Below are positions 36,955-50,836 of a stretch of DNA of 64,000 nucleotides, piece after piece; the stretch's first letter is position 1; each line of letters opens with the position of its first letter. Origin of the DNA: Edolisoma coerulescens (Eukaryota > Chordata > Aves > Passeriformes > Campephagidae); assembly GCA_013397115.1 (NCBI GenBank), contig VWZW01006255.1, positions 2,275,270 through 2,339,269 on the forward strand. Reading direction: 5' to 3'. The notes under the pieces were generated by a model, which did no database searches, was not told where the DNA came from, and saw nothing but the letters and a program-made list of their open reading frames with translations. A program made the translations under genes and the position numbers.

Positions 36955-39822
36955 AACATTCTTCTCCCTCACCTTTGCCAAATTAAATCCAAGAGGAGGA
37001 AGGAAAAGAAACTCATTTTACTTCTAGTTCAGCACTGCCTGACTACTTTTCACGACATGATAGTAGAATATATTCCTTCACAAAAAAACCCTAAAGATCA
37101 CAGCATGGTCTCTGGTCTCCGTCAGCATTCCTGTCTCTAAGAGAAGTTATAACTGCAATGTCACTTCAGTTTGAGGCAGGAGACAAAATAAACAGATTGT
37201 TAAAAAATGCTAGTACTTTTCTCTGTTTCACATTGCCTATATCAATAAAGATAAGTGTTTTAGACTCTGGGGAAGGGAATTTGGACTATTTGGCTAGAAA
37301 TCTAGTTAAAAGGTTTTCCTCACCTTAGATCATGTTGGAGCTATGAACCTGAGATTGCTTGCAACAACTATAATTCAACAGAGCCTGAGAGAAGGGGGCA
37401 GGGGAAAAGAATGTTTAATTGTTCCTCAATAAACTGTTCCATAGCATTACTGTAACAAATCAAAGCTGTTCTCACAGAAGGAGGAAGCTTTTATTTTAAA
37501 TAATGACAATTTGAGCTTCAAGAACCAAGGTCCTCAGAAACCGCAGCCTCAAATCTCTGTCACAGTACATCTGATCTCTTCAAAAGCCCTAAGGATATTT
37601 ATTCTGTGCTGCTCAAGGATTCCTCAGATAGTTTGGCAGAGACAGCAAAGCAACTTGGTTTTGCCCTCCAAAGCCGTATAATGAAGTGCTAATAAGAATT
37701 CCCCAAGTGTGATATCAAGATGCCAGTGTTTCTCTGAGAAAGCTTTTATCTTTGTAGGACACAATTTTTTTCCTGTATGGACAAGAAGAATGGGATTTTC
37801 AAAAGAATTCACTTTAGCCTGACTCAGAGAAGAAATTAAAATTTCTAGTGATTTCAGAGGCAAGAAAAGAACAGCTACTTCTGAAAATGCTTCCTGTACC
37901 CTACATAGTGTATGAAAGCACCACTGATGGAGGAAGGCATTAAATGTAGCAAAAATATAGAAATCTCCTCAGGCAGGAGATTTCAGCCACATATCACTAT
38001 CCCATGGACAGGGACAAGAAATCACAAGCAGAGAGAAAAGCTGGCAGCTCTCGTAATTGTACCTGATATCACTGTTAAGGTGAAATCTATAGAGATAAAT
38101 TACAGAAGTATAAGAAAATAGGACATTGTTTTGCATTTTGGACATATTTCCTATGCAAAAAACCAAGATCATAGAACAGATGATATCTGGGAGGTACATG
38201 GCATTCACTTTCAATCTAACCACATCAGAATGCATTGCAGTTTTGACAAATTTATTAAGCCTAAATAAAAGTGTTCATTAATAAAGACTGAACAGTTGTT
38301 TTCTGAGGCAAAGCCATCATGCATTACGTTGTGGAAATAGAAAATTTATGCTAAGCATTAAAGACAGAATAAAAAATATGGAGACTGCTTCATTTCTCTT
38401 TTCTAAAACTGTCAACTGTTAATGATCTTTCAGAGGTATAATTACTTCATATATCAAGCAGAAATCTGTCTTATATTACTGCTTCAAAATGGGGCCTCTA
38501 GACAAAATTCTACCTTTGAGCCTGATATGGTAGACCAATGTAAATGCTTTACAGTGGAGAAACAGAGTAAAATAATGAAAAGGTGGACAGTTTCTATTTC
38601 TAATGAAAATTAATCATTAAATAAACTGTTAAAGCATTTCAGCTAAAAGTTGCTTCAGGAACATAGCTAAAGATGCCAGTGATCTTCACAACATGTCAAG
38701 ATGCGAATGATGAGGATGGCCAAGCCTAGGATTACATTTCTATGGCAGGATATATGGGTGAACATTTCAAACTTTGCTTAGTGAGATTAGAAAAACCAAA
38801 AATAGAACCTTCCTACTTCTGGGAGAATAGTTCATAACAAATCATTCATTCAATTAATTTCACTTTACCTATTCACAAATTGTCTGCAAAACACTTATAA
38901 TTTTCTCCAAGGTGCTACTTCAATTAATTCACTGTATAATTTCAGTGAATAACTTTTCAGCTGCAGATTGTGACAAGTGTTCAGTATTCATAACTTGAAA
39001 ACTGTTGATTAGCTCTGACTGATCTGAGGATGATTGATGTCAGAACAGGAGTCAGTCCTGCCCATAGCCCTCTGCATTTATTCCTCCTGTATAATCTGGC
39101 ACTTGCAAACTACCCAAAGGCTGAGCTACATCTGCTCTTTACTTGCAGTAGTTCAAATGCAGCTTTACAATGAGCATAAACCCCTTTCTGTTTAAACTTG
39201 GCTGCAGCAACTCGACTTTGCTTGCAGATAGGTAACCACACATGGCTATCTTATACCTAAATGACTATTTTTTCTGGATGGAAGTAAGTTTGAAAGTAGC
39301 TCAACCTAGCAAGGCTTGATGAAACCAGCATAACTGATTTCAGTAAATGACATCTCTTACTGGGAATAGCCAACAGCCCAGGCAGATTCCAGAACTGAAC
39401 AAGGTTTCTGTCTTGCTTCTACTGACAGCTACCAGAAACCAGACCATTAAAAACCATAAGGCCAATCAGCAGTTAGTGGAGAAACTTCATGATCATGCCT
39501 TGCCAGAAAAAATAAGCATGGAGCAAACATTTCAAAGCAGAAGCCTTCAGCTATTTAGTGGTAAGGGGTAAGTCACACAACTGCTGTTTAACTGCTTGCA
39601 CCTATAGGTCTGGGTAACCAATAATAGATATGTCTTTAAGAAATTAAGCATTTGTTATGCTGTGCCATCAGCTAACATGTTTTTCCATTTCCCACTAAGC
39701 AGCAATCTTGAGTTATCTTTGAGAGCTGAAAAGCAGGGGATTCCACAAAAGAGGTTTCAGGAAGAAAACCAAAATCAAACCTCCTGCCTGCAGAGCCAGC
39801 AGGCACCGCCTGCCCCTAGATC

Positions 39823-39849
39823 CAGTGACACAGAGCTGTGCTGTCACTG
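39823..39849. repeat. Short inverted repeat
   Basis: CAGTGACA (39823-39830) pairs with TGTCACTG (39842-39849). An inner ACAG/CTGT pairing around AGAGCT can extend the structure through a small bulge. There is no assigned role. Confidence 0.7.
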
Positions 39850-39903
39850 AGCTCCTCAGCCACTACATCAATTGCCACCTCCACTGCTGAGTTACCTGCT
39901 CTT

Positions 39904-39951
39904 GAGCTCGTCTTAATGATCTGTTAGGTGAGCTTGTATTAATGACCTGTT
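39904..39951 (+). repeat. Partial tandem duplication, 26-bp period
   Basis: GAGCTCGTCTTAATGATCTG at 39904-39923 recurs 26 bases later as GAGCTTGTATTAATGACCTG, with three mismatches. The two units both contain a TTAATGA core. It is an older duplication than the one at 36923. Confidence 0.8.
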
Positions 39952-40266
39952 CTCTTTGGCACATGACACACCAGCTACACCTTTCAACAACTGACCTTTT
40001 GTTCCTCAGTCGTCTGTCTTCTTTCAGGACTAGATTTCAGTTTCCCTATCATTGCTGTATGTTGTTCTGTGTTATTTTTCCTGACAATCCATTTCCCTGC
40101 ATATCTCTCATCTGACCTCACCATCTTTAACTCTCACCAGTCTTCCCCTCACTCCTGCAGCTTTGCTGCTCTCCCGTGCCACAGTTCTTGCCTCTTCACC
40201 CTCCTCACACACAACACACAACCTGAAATGCACCTTCACCTCCTGGCTGTCACACAGCACCAACCT

Positions 40267-40291
40267 CTCCTCCCCCTCCTCTGGGGAGGAG
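40267..40291. repeat. Perfect inverted repeat (9-bp stem, 7-nt loop)
   Basis: CTCCTCCCC at 40267-40275 is the exact reverse complement of GGGGAGGAG at 40283-40291. The stem is GC-rich and strongly pyrimidine/purine biased. It sits at the end of a CT-rich patch. Confidence 0.8.
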
Positions 40292-43200
40292 CTCAGCCTC
40301 TGACAAGCAAGTTGAGTTCCATGCATTTTATATACACATTCTTCTACTTATTGCACATCTCTGCATAAAATATTTAGCAGACCTTCAGGTCAGAGGGCAC
40401 CATTAGGTGATTTACCTGTATCTTAATCTCTTTCCTTATGGTTTCATCTTTATATTTCCCCATACATCAAATAATTTTCCCATATACTTGTCTGTAGATT
40501 GTCTCCAGACAAACTACAACATCAAGAGAATCAAAGATCGAAGCCATTGAGGCAAATACATGAGTTCAACTGGTAAAAATTCCTGCCTTGCCCTGAGCCT
40601 GGAGAGCAGTTTGACCTTGACAGTGTGAGCATGACAGGTCCACCAGGCCTGGAGGAGCCTGGCTCTTTGTGCACCAGTAGGGCTTGTTAGACATGTGGGT
40701 GGCCACTCACAGGCACTTCTGAAGAAACTAAACCAACAAAACCAGCAGGCTGTTGCTGTGCTGAGTGGTTGGGAGGGGAATTCCTCAGCTGGGCATTGAA
40801 AGGATGAGTTTGGCTCACGTTTCATGCTTGGAGCCTACGGAAGGTGACGCAGGTGGGCTTGCAGAACATGGCTCCCTGGTGGACCATCCCTGCACACAGC
40901 TGTCCTCCCTCCATTTTCCATGCACAGATAAAATGTCCTTAAGGATATTCTCCTTTGAGTTGATATGCAATAAAATGTCACAGTGATGCAAGAAACACCA
41001 TTTTTGTATATGTCACTACAGAGATATGAGCCAATGCTGGCAAATACAACTGATTCGAAGCAAGAGGCATCTGCACATTGTTTTCAAGACAATGAAAGAC
41101 TTCAAAAATTATCAGTCAAAACAAGACGCTTGAGCAAAACAACTCAGTTACAGAACAGTGTTCCTCTAGATTCAAAAATGTGTCTTGCAGTAACATTCCA
41201 CTGGAATTAGTGTGACTGGTTGCCAAGTGGAGCTACCATCAGGGCTGGCAATGGCGTGACATCACATAACATTCTGGCCCAAAAAATCTGCTGTGCAAGT
41301 CGTCCAGGACAAGGATTATCTTTGGAGTTGCACAGGAGCAAATAATCATGGAAAATATTCAAATTACTTCATAAACCTAATTTTAAGACATTGGAAAAAA
41401 AACAAAACCAACCACCAAATGTTTTCAAAGAGTTGCTGCCTAATATTTTCTGACTATTAGATGCTCTACAAAGTCTCTGACTGGACACTCTCACACATTC
41501 AGCCTGGATTGAGGGAGGAAAAGTCCCAAATTGCATAAATACGTACTTTTTTTTTTTATTTTTCTTTTTATTATTTTCATTAAGTCCTCTGACTAATCTA
41601 CAGAGGATGGTGAAGGATTTTATGTATACAGCCCCCATTAAAGGCTATGGAGCTACAGCAATTAAATCAACACACCTTTCTAAGGCTTAGGCTAAGAAGT
41701 TGAAGCTGAAATTGGCAATATATTTTAGGTCTTTTCTCCCTCTCTGGTTTGGTCAGTAGAAAATCCAAGATTATTTTTAAGAATCTTTTAGACTGTAGCT
41801 TATCCTGAGAACTGGTGACTTTCTTTAAATATATCAGTCAATTTGCAGATTTAATAGGGATGAACAAAATTAGGGATAAGTCTCACTGGAGTGTTAGGAA
41901 TGATCTCAGACTTGGAGCATGTCACTGGCATATAGATATCTAGAAACATCACGGTTAAACTGACACCACTATTGAGAAAAAACTTCTATATAATCACCTA
42001 GGCTACATTAAAGAAAGTATTTCATCACATTGCTGGACCATTCACAATAAAAACCTGGTCAAAAGGCTGTAATATCTAGGACATTCATTCCTTTCCTAGA
42101 GATTAAATGAAGAATGTGATTAAGAATCTAAAAGTACAGCATGGAAGATTATTCATTTTGTAACAGCAATATAAAATACATTGGCTTTGCCACAGAATAT
42201 TTCATTAAAAGCTGTTTTATAATTAGTTTTACCGCAAATTAAAAAACCCAAATACAATTGCTTTAATGCAATTAGTCCATCTTGTATTTCAATGATGCAA
42301 AGTCTTGTCGAGCCATAATAAGATCAAAATAGATTTTTCTGTGCATTCCCTTTACATTAGTGATTTTAAATGCAGAACTTAGTATCCAACTTCTGATGAA
42401 ATTTCCTCCTCCTTTCCTACCAACTCTCATAAGAGTTGAGGATTCCCATCTCTTACTGCACCAGCTGAAGTTACTATTCAGTTTTTAGAGTGAAAACAAT
42501 ACACAGAAATCTGCAATGCTCATGTTACATTTAGTTTTTCAAATCTATTAGGTGGTATTAGAACTCAAAAGAAAGGAAAGTTTCTGTCTATTTAATGGAA
42601 ATCAAATAGGAAATTCAAGATGTGACTCACCTTAGAAGATGCTCAAGCTGCCCTCATTGCAGTGTTTCTCTGAATATTGCATGTCACCATGTCAAAACAT
42701 TGAATTTTGAAACTCTAAGATCCATTTATTTCCCAGTTTATATGTACTTCCATTTCTAATTTAAAAGAAAAACCTATTCAATGAAATAGAAATACTTTAT
42801 TGATATTCAAATAAAAAGCATCTGGGAGAGACCCTGTGGATTGCAAAAGTATTTTACTGAATACTTCTTCAGGATAGTAATCTTATAAGATTTATTTTGA
42901 AAACACTGAGACAGTTCTATACTTTAGCTTACATTAAAACTGAGGAAAAAAAGTCCTTTCACTGCAGCTGTATTATGGTTTATTTCCTCTGCTTTGCTTT
43001 GGAATCTACAGTACCTCACAGGCATGGAAGATGATGCTGCCCACCCCCAAAGGCATTATTATAGCTTTAGAGTAGGTCTATTGCCTCCTGACAGGTCCCT
43101 ATTTTTAGTGTTAAATATTTGACAATATCTCTATGTAAACACCTATTTATTTACCTATTTGCTTTGGCCTAAAACATCAGTTTCTCTGCAAATGCAAACT

Positions 43201-45089
43201 AATGTTTGATCTTAATACCTGTTTACTCCTTTCAAGGAGAAAAACTGGCTTTCCTCCTGTATTTTTCTTGCTGAGAGGTTGTGTTAAAACCATTTTAGAA
43301 TGTTTTTTGTACTCCACAGAAGCAGCTAAGCTCCATCTCTGCTTTCAGCAGCCCCACACAGCCCATCTTTAACTGCACTGATTTCTAAAGGACTTTCAAC
43401 GACATAACTGGAAATACAATTTATCCACTGTGGTACCTGGCTTCATGACCTGTTTAGGTCTCTGGATATCAGTTAGCCAAATGCAATAATTAAGATGTAA
43501 AATTGTTTATACCGTTCTGTGTAAGACAGCTAGTGAAAGGTGGATCATATCTGGATTTTTCTCTCTACAGCAGTGGCATAGAAATAAAACTATATTGAAA
43601 TTAATGAAAAAGGATCCTTTTATAAAGACTTTCTGCTCTGCCTACACAGAACTGTAGATAAACAACTATCACAGAACAATTTTTCTGTTTTCCCCGAGCG
43701 TATAATATCCTGTCACTGAAAATAACCCTCTGAAATGGCAAGAACAAATGTGTATCAAAACCATGGGTTTTAATAGTATTGTTCAGACTCCTGGCAAATG
43801 GAAGAGTCACATGATGTGACATGGGACTTCCTGCATCCCTCTCTCATGTGCCCATGTGTGTCCTGCAGGGCAGGTGCAGTAAGGTCAATGCATTGGGTCT
43901 GAATCTTATTTAACAAGTACAAGCACCTAAGTACTCACTATGGGAATAAAAGTCAGCTGTGCTGTCTCAAAATCCACAAGGCCATTTGCCTGGGATTCCA
44001 GACAGACTCATTGCTTTTATCATCAGATGCCTATAAATCTTAAACAAACATGTTGCATGGAACAAGCAATGGGACATGAAGACACCTTGGTTTCATCAGT
44101 TAGACAAACTACGAGGATTTCCTTGTTCAAACAGTTCCTTATCTTCAGGGAAAGATAGGAAGAAAAATCATAATAACGTGTTTGTTTCAAGCTTAAGCTG
44201 AACATAGCAGCTAGAAAGAGGAAGGTACTATCTGTGTACATGTAGGACACAGGATTTCAAATCCAGCCGCAGATAAGCTCCTGATGATGCTCCTCTCATC
44301 ATACTTAACTGCACTGCTCAATCACTTTCCTTTAACAAAGAGTAATTCTGTACAAAAGTATAGTTTGGAACTACTACCAAAGATAACCACAGAAAGTCTC
44401 AAACATCTTCAAGCAGCTGCACTGTTATAAGTTTGAATGTCTGAAACAATTTGTAAATGTCTTACACGTTCCATACAGCTCCCTCGCTGCTTTTTTTTTT
44501 TTTTTAGTATGTGCTTCAGGCCAGTCTTTCATTTAATAAATTGTTATCAACCATGGAAAAAGACTCTGGGAGTCTTAGAAGAATTGCATGCAGATAACAG
44601 CTATCTTCACATCTTAATATAGATATTTTAGGTAGACAAATGTGATATAGACAGGAGACAGGTTGCACATGTATTTTCATCAGTACAATTTGACTGTGCT
44701 CACATAGTTACAGGAAGAGCAGAATTTAGACCTTGATTCATTGTTTGGTGTTCCCTGCAAGTCACTGGATGGGTCACCTTAATCTGAAAAGAGAATCTCT
44801 CTCTTTATAATGAATATAGGATAATAGCCTAAATTGTCTTTAAATGATGACAGAGATCTGGATTAATCCAAGTCCTTATTAGCATAATGACTTTTCCATC
44901 CTACTTTACCAGATTTAAGGAAAAATCTGTTTATCACTTCTTCAACCTTAAAAGGAAAAACACTGGGGATTACCTGAGACAAAATGTGTCCTGTTCGAGT
45001 CTAGTGTATTATTCTATAATCATTGCTCTGAGAAATTCCAACTGTTTTCCAACATTTGGGATAAAAACTCTTGAGATAAAATGAATTTT

Positions 45090-45430
45090 CAGGAAGCTAG
45101 TTCCCTCTAGCCTAGCAGTGAATTTGGACTAGTGGGGGTTTTGTCTTTATAAGGATTTTGCAGCGAGATGCTTAATTAATTTCTAATGAGTTGCACTGTG
45201 GTTTTGCTGAGTACATGTGTTAATTTTTTTCCTTTAATTGTGAATCTTCTTGGTTCAGAGCACAACTGTCATGTCCCTTTGATGTATAATAGATATATAA
45301 AGTCATAAAGGCAAGCCTGGAGCTCTCTGGTTTAACTGTATTTAGGTATGCAACCAAATTGGTTCCCCTAATGTTCATTATGACACTAGCACTATATATG
45401 TAATCTGAAGCCTATAAAGTAAAACATGAA
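45090..45430. promoter_or_regulatory. Candidate conserved non-coding element
   Basis: The complex sequence contains CTTAATTAATTTCTAATGAG near 45171-45190, a further TTTAATTGTG near 45233 and AAATTGGTTCCC near 45356. No open frame is of interest. The clustered TAAT cores suggest a homeodomain-responsive element, but this is inference only. Confidence 0.22.
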
Positions 45431-45591
45431 ATTTCTTACAGACTTTCCAAACTACTTTCTAAACTTCATCAAAGCACTGCCTTAAGGAACTAATCAGTTT
45501 CAGGGTCATAATCAAGTGACTTATAATGAGTATGTTCACAATGGAAGCCATATCAGAATTAAAACCCATCTTGCTCTCAAAAACATACAAA

Positions 45592-45616
45592 CCCCACCCC
45601 ACCCCCCCCAAAACCC
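45592..45616 (-). other. Strong G-quadruplex motif (minus strand)
   Basis: The + strand reads C4-A-C4-A-C8-A4-C3, so the - strand has runs of G3, G8, G4 and G4 with loops of one to four bases. This meets the standard G-quadruplex pattern with very short loops. No gene or promoter is recognisable nearby. Confidence 0.85.
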
Positions 45617-45619
45617 AAC

Positions 45620-48600
45620 TAAAGACAAAATCCTCTGGAGCCTAGGTCTTTGTCCCATTACAAAGCACAACTCAATTTTTGGGCAATTTCTCATTGCTTT
45701 ATTTCATCCTTCTTATTTTCTACTCTGCTCTGACAGGGCAGTGACTTTCTTATGAGTTTTTGTACTATGAATTAATTTCTCTTCCTAATCTCTAAAAGCC
45801 TGTTGACTGTAATTTGATGCTACACTCTATAGGGGACAGCACAGGCTTGTCTTTTCCCTTCCTTGTAAATATTTGCCTTCTCTAGTGCAAAGTAAAAGAA
45901 ACATCATTTCTTTCCAATCAAATATTTTACCACTAGAAATCAGCTTCCAACCTCTGTTCTGTTGTTCATGATGACTAGAAAGCACATCAAGCACTGATAC
46001 TGATGTCATTTAGATGACTCAAAATTTTACTCAATGTGCTTGAGCAACAGAACTTGGCCAGTTGTGGTTACCTGCAAGGCCAGCAGTCAGAAAATTCTGA
46101 ATCTGCCTGGGTGTGCTGTAGTAACATAATTGCCAAGAAAACAACCCTGCTATTGAGACTTGAATCCTAAAACTCAGCAATGGGTTTGTGAGCTGTAGCA
46201 GTTCCGTAGTTTTGGCACTTACTGCTACTAGAAACCTGTGAGAAAAGGAAAGTGGTTCCAGTTTTGGCTGGTAAATTACACTAACACAGAAGACTAAAAA
46301 CAACCCCAGCCATTCCTCTTGGTTGTAAGTCATTTCATCCCTGATATGCCAGAAAAACATGATTATTTTCACATTTCATTCATATAACAGATGAGATGTG
46401 AAATGACTGTCATGGTTGATAAACACCACAGTGGCTGCTAAGTCTCATGCTATGTAAACAAAACCTTCTCTGTTCACTGTACACAAAATTAACAATAAAA
46501 ATTACTGTGGAATCTGCGTATAAAAGCAAGCACAACTTCAGAGAGAAAAAGGTCATTACAGAGGAAGTGAGTTGGTGACAGCAGCTCTCCCAGCCAGCTG
46601 CAGCTGTAGGATGTTACCCATTGACTTTGATGGGAAATCCAGCCTGTCCATAAAATATTCCTTCAAATACCCTAATTCCTACCCAATTCTAGGGTTTGGT
46701 GGAACAAAAAGGGGAAACAAGAAAGCACAGAGCTCAGTTTCATGCGATGCACCTACACATAGGCCACCTCACAGTGACTTCAGTGTGGCAAAAGGGGTCT
46801 CTGACACAGAAAGATCTTTCACCCAGAGCCGAGAGAACAGCTCTCACTAAATGCCATCTACTGCTCTATACTCTTACCTTTCTGAAATTAAAAGTCTCTC
46901 AGAAATGCATTAGTTCTGCTGCACTCCTCCATGACTATAATACAGATTGACTAACACACCTGGAAGTATGGAAAAAAAAAAAGAACAGAACAATTGCAAG
47001 CACAGGAAGGTGCTTTGTTAACTGCGACGTCCCCCCCTACACCTCCCTGCTATAATATAGAACATGTGCTGTGAACAAGAACTAACCTGTTACTAACCAA
47101 ATTCCAGTACTGATATATGCATGATTAATACACTCCCTCAATCATGGCATTATCCCCTTAAATGGGGCTGAAATAATAACTCAAACTGCTCAGGTATGCT
47201 CTACAACAGGTGGATATTGTTTCAGCTTTCACTAAAAGCAATGAAGCACTGCATTATAGGTTTATTTGGGCTTGACTCTTCCTTAACTATTGCTACTGAG
47301 CAGGTAAGATAAGTAGGGCACTCCTCAGATTACAACAAAAGCAGCCGATGCTGTGTGACTCCAGGTATGTGCTGGGTTCTGCCACACGACTTATGAGCAG
47401 AGTTGAGTTTGAAGAAAAAAGAAAAAGTCAAAGCAAGTCTTCTGCACTTCTGTAGTTGCTCATTACTGTGCTGTCACATCGTATCAGGCTGCTGCAGGAG
47501 CAGGGCTGAGCAGCCTGACTGCTGAACGATTTTCTTCTACGGAGTGCTCCGAGGGGGCCATTCTGAGATTCAAAATTAAACGCTTTCCTTTTTCAATGAA
47601 CAAGTGCTGTGGGCCAGCATGTGATGACAGGCACTTCCACAGCCTCATGCTACTAAACTTCCTCCTTATATGGAAGGGGTCCCTACAGGTTCTTTAAAAT
47701 TATTAGACTTAGATTTCCATATTCCAAAACTGAACCAGCAAGACCATGGAAATAGCTTAAGCAAAAAGCCCCCACAGCCTTTGCTTTTCCATTGCAAATC
47801 AGACACCACAGTGATGTATCACTGTGGATATGGATAAGTGCAATGATCTAGGAACTACAGAACAAAATGGGACCAGAGACACTTTCTAGAAGACACAAAA
47901 GGAATTGAAAAAAGATATTGGAAAGACGGGGGGGGGGAAGTGCAATTTTCCACTCAAAAAATTCCAGCCCCTCAAACTTCCAGCAATTTCTAAGCTCTGC
48001 CTGAAATGAGCGACCGTATATGGAAAGAGCTCTGCAGAAGGAGAGATCTCATATCTCTGCCACTCCCATGCACAGAATTCTCATTTTTCATAAATAGGAA
48101 GCAAGTCAGCAGGGAACAAGTGCAGCACAGGGCACAGATACTATTTGTTGTTTATATTACACAAGTTTATGTACGGACAGTGCATTTATATAAAGGCGTA
48201 AGTGCAAAACTTTTGAGGAGCTTTTTGCTCAAATATAAAGCAGCAAACTGTGGAAGCAGAGGCTTTTTAAAAATCTTCATTGAAGTACACTGCAACCAGA
48301 GAATAGTTCCCATTAAATAGAATAGAAAGAGATATTGGGTGAAGTAATGAATGGGTACCATTGTTGGTTTGCAAGATGGAGATCAAGAGGTTGGTGTCAG
48401 GTTTTTTGTCTGCTTGGTACAACAGTTTCTTACACTGTATAAATGTGAAGGAAAAAGTGGTTTTTTATACTCCTTGGATTAGCTTCAGGTTTTCTGTGAT
48501 GAGAAAAAATTGTTTTCTTAGATGTACTGCCTGAATTTCCTGGCTTGTGCCATGTTAAAACTTAGTTTGAAAAGTTTTCTGAAAAAATGCACTTTCTAGG

Positions 48601-50760
48601 CAGCTTAACAAAGTGGATCAGTTTCCTCTGCTGCATTTACAGAATAAACATGAAACTCTTCAAGCTCTCCCAGAAAAGTTCTTTGGAATACCTTCCTTTT
48701 CAAATATGTTCTTCTTTCTCTCTACTTCTAACTTTTTAAACAAGCACAATTTACTTGCAAGCAGGAATCTGTTGTATGCTGAACCTGCTGAACCTGAATT
48801 TCACAACCACACATAATTATGATAGGTGGATACATTATGTAAGTAGAGATATTTATTTCAGTACAGCCATTTTTCAGCATTCTAATAAAAGAACTTTTGA
48901 AGCTGTGAAAAACTGGTGTCTGATGGGATTCTGCTCAGTGGCAGTAGTGTTTAGTCAGGCTTGTTAATACTGTTCATGGTAAACATTTATTTTTTTTTAG
49001 TCTTTAATATTTTTGTGGTTAGTCAGTACTCAAGAAGGGACTCAGACTGTGGGTTCTGGAAAGATGACTTCCCTCCTTCTGGTAAGTGAAGTGCAGACAT
49101 TGGCCATGCTGTATATTGTGACTTAAAAGAGCCCCCAAGGATCCCTGGCATTAAGCAGAAAGGCAAGTCAGGCCCTACAGATATCTAAAATTTAACTTCG
49201 CCTCTGAGGGAGTCACTGGCTGCAAGAATAAAAAGTTGTGGTCTGTCTCTTCCTTACCACAACCACTTCTGTACTTGGCAGATGATAAGCACCGAAAAAA
49301 CCGAGCTGTGGGATTTCCAAAAGGAGATAAGTGCTCTACAAACACATATCCAATGCAACGTGACATCTCTTGGGAGTCTTTGACACTTCCTTTTTGGAAT
49401 TTCAACACTTTGGCATCTAGTGGCACCACTATAAAACACTAGCAACAAATGGCATAGGTGGCACAACACCTCTAAATGCCTATTTTCTCCTTCTTCCAAG
49501 AAGCAGAACCAACTATTTGTGCCAACAGCGTGAAGCAGTTTAGAAAAAGGCAATTGTTCAAACAAAAGAATCCTTTGGGTACTAAGTGGATCCTTGTGAA
49601 TTTTAGAGCTAAAATGTATATTGTTGTCCTGAGTTACATGGGAGCTCTGTGTGGCTGAGAGTTAAAAATTGTGTGAACTAAATTAGTTTTTGTCAGTGCA
49701 CACCAAGTCATTTAGAAGAAGCTGAGACATTCACACTTGCATTGACGTCAGCAGGCCTGGACTATGTAGCCCTTTAAAAAAAAATCAGGACACTCTCTGA
49801 GGTCTGCATAAATGTTTGTCACAACATTTGGGCCCTATAAAACCCACACAGACTACTTAGAGATAAGAGGCTCTGTATCTTATTAAGCAGTCCTTCCAGC
49901 CATGCACTTTTACATTACTTTCCTGTCATTTGTTCAGGCCCCTGAAACTGAGCTGCACAGCAGAAACCAAAAAATATGCAGTAGCCATTATTGGCCAATA
50001 TAATACAGCAGCCTTTGTTTCCCTGCAAATTGCCTCTAGGACTGAACAACTTGTTTCACTACAGTACAATTTACCAGTGTAAATCCACATAGGCTACAAT
50101 GGAGCAGGGCACTCCTCCAAAGGCATGGCCAGTTATGAAAGCCTTGTTCCACCTTTGTTTATCAGATCTCTATTCATCATCCTTCCAGACACTCCTGCTT
50201 TCCCGTGTTTTCCCAGGGAGGGGTGGGATGGCTGATGGGTTGTGAGACAGGTGATAAGACATACCTGATCTGGGAGTTTGAACAGTTTGTTTAAAGAAAC
50301 TCTGTTCAGTTTTGCAGACATCCTGTCATCTGACTGCTGCTGGCTGACTGTGTGTGAAACATCTGGAATTTTCAAAGCTGCTCTTTATCTAAAATAAATA
50401 GGTGAATGTATCCAGAACACATTTCATATGCACCCTGAATAAATTTAGATAAAATACCTTGATCCAAATAATTTTTGGTAGGGAAAAAACAGCTGGCAAG
50501 CACTACATTCCTCCTTCTGCCGGCAGTCATGGCTTACTCTACAACACTAGCAAAAGCAAGACTCAAACAACTCCTTTACACAACCATCCATTTTCATAGT
50601 ATCACAAGAAAATTTACCATAATTTTGGGGTGCATTAAATTGCTTTGTTAATGTTACATTCAAAGCAGAACAGCTTATTTGCCTTCATATGATAGTGAGG
50701 AAAGTATTGATATGTCTGCAATCAAGTTTATAACTTTCTAAGTCAGTTCTAACTACTCAG
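45620..50760. other. Unique non-coding DNA with small homopolymers
   Basis: No gene is supported. A run of ten G lies at 47928-47937. A block near 49730-50110 includes a stretch (about 50070-50098, GTGTAAATCCACATA then CAATGGAG) that loosely resembles old sauropsid palindromic repeats of the kind seen at 56.05-56.5 kb. Open frames reach about 113 codons and are unrecognised. Confidence 0.45.
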
Positions 50761-50763
50761 GGG

Positions 50764-50836
50764 AAAAAAACACATAAAAATAAAAAAAAAAAAAAAAAGA
50801 AAAAAAAGGGGAAAAAAAAAAAAAGAAAAAGAAAAC
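50764..50836 (+). repeat. A-rich low-complexity tract
   Basis: About 73 bases are almost entirely A, with scattered G, C and T, including an A17 run (50782-50798) and a GGGG interruption (50808-50811). It could be a decayed poly(A) tail, but no element is recognised upstream. Confidence 0.9.

Larger units (their letters stand above)
34875..45080. other. Unique non-coding DNA with small local repeats
   Basis: This is ten kilobases without a supportable gene. Contents noticed are a 16-bp tandem duplication at 36923-36954, a 26-bp-period partial duplication at 39904-39951, two short hairpins at 39823-39849 and 40267-40291, a pyrimidine-rich patch at about 40130-40290, a T-rich run at about 41548-41575 and a T15 run at 44491-44505. 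Open frames reach about 103 codons and resemble no known family. Confidence 0.5.

Noticed and set aside
46517..46526. TATAAAAG box, with similar boxes near 18774 and 55719
   Set aside because: Isolated TATA-like strings are expected by chance in AT-rich DNA. No linked exon, CpG island or initiator is evident.
49236..49442. Frame containing LADDK and MQRD, faintly like a LINE reverse-transcriptase motif C region
   Set aside because: Spacing is wrong, flanking motifs are absent and identity is confined to a few residues. It is more likely chance.
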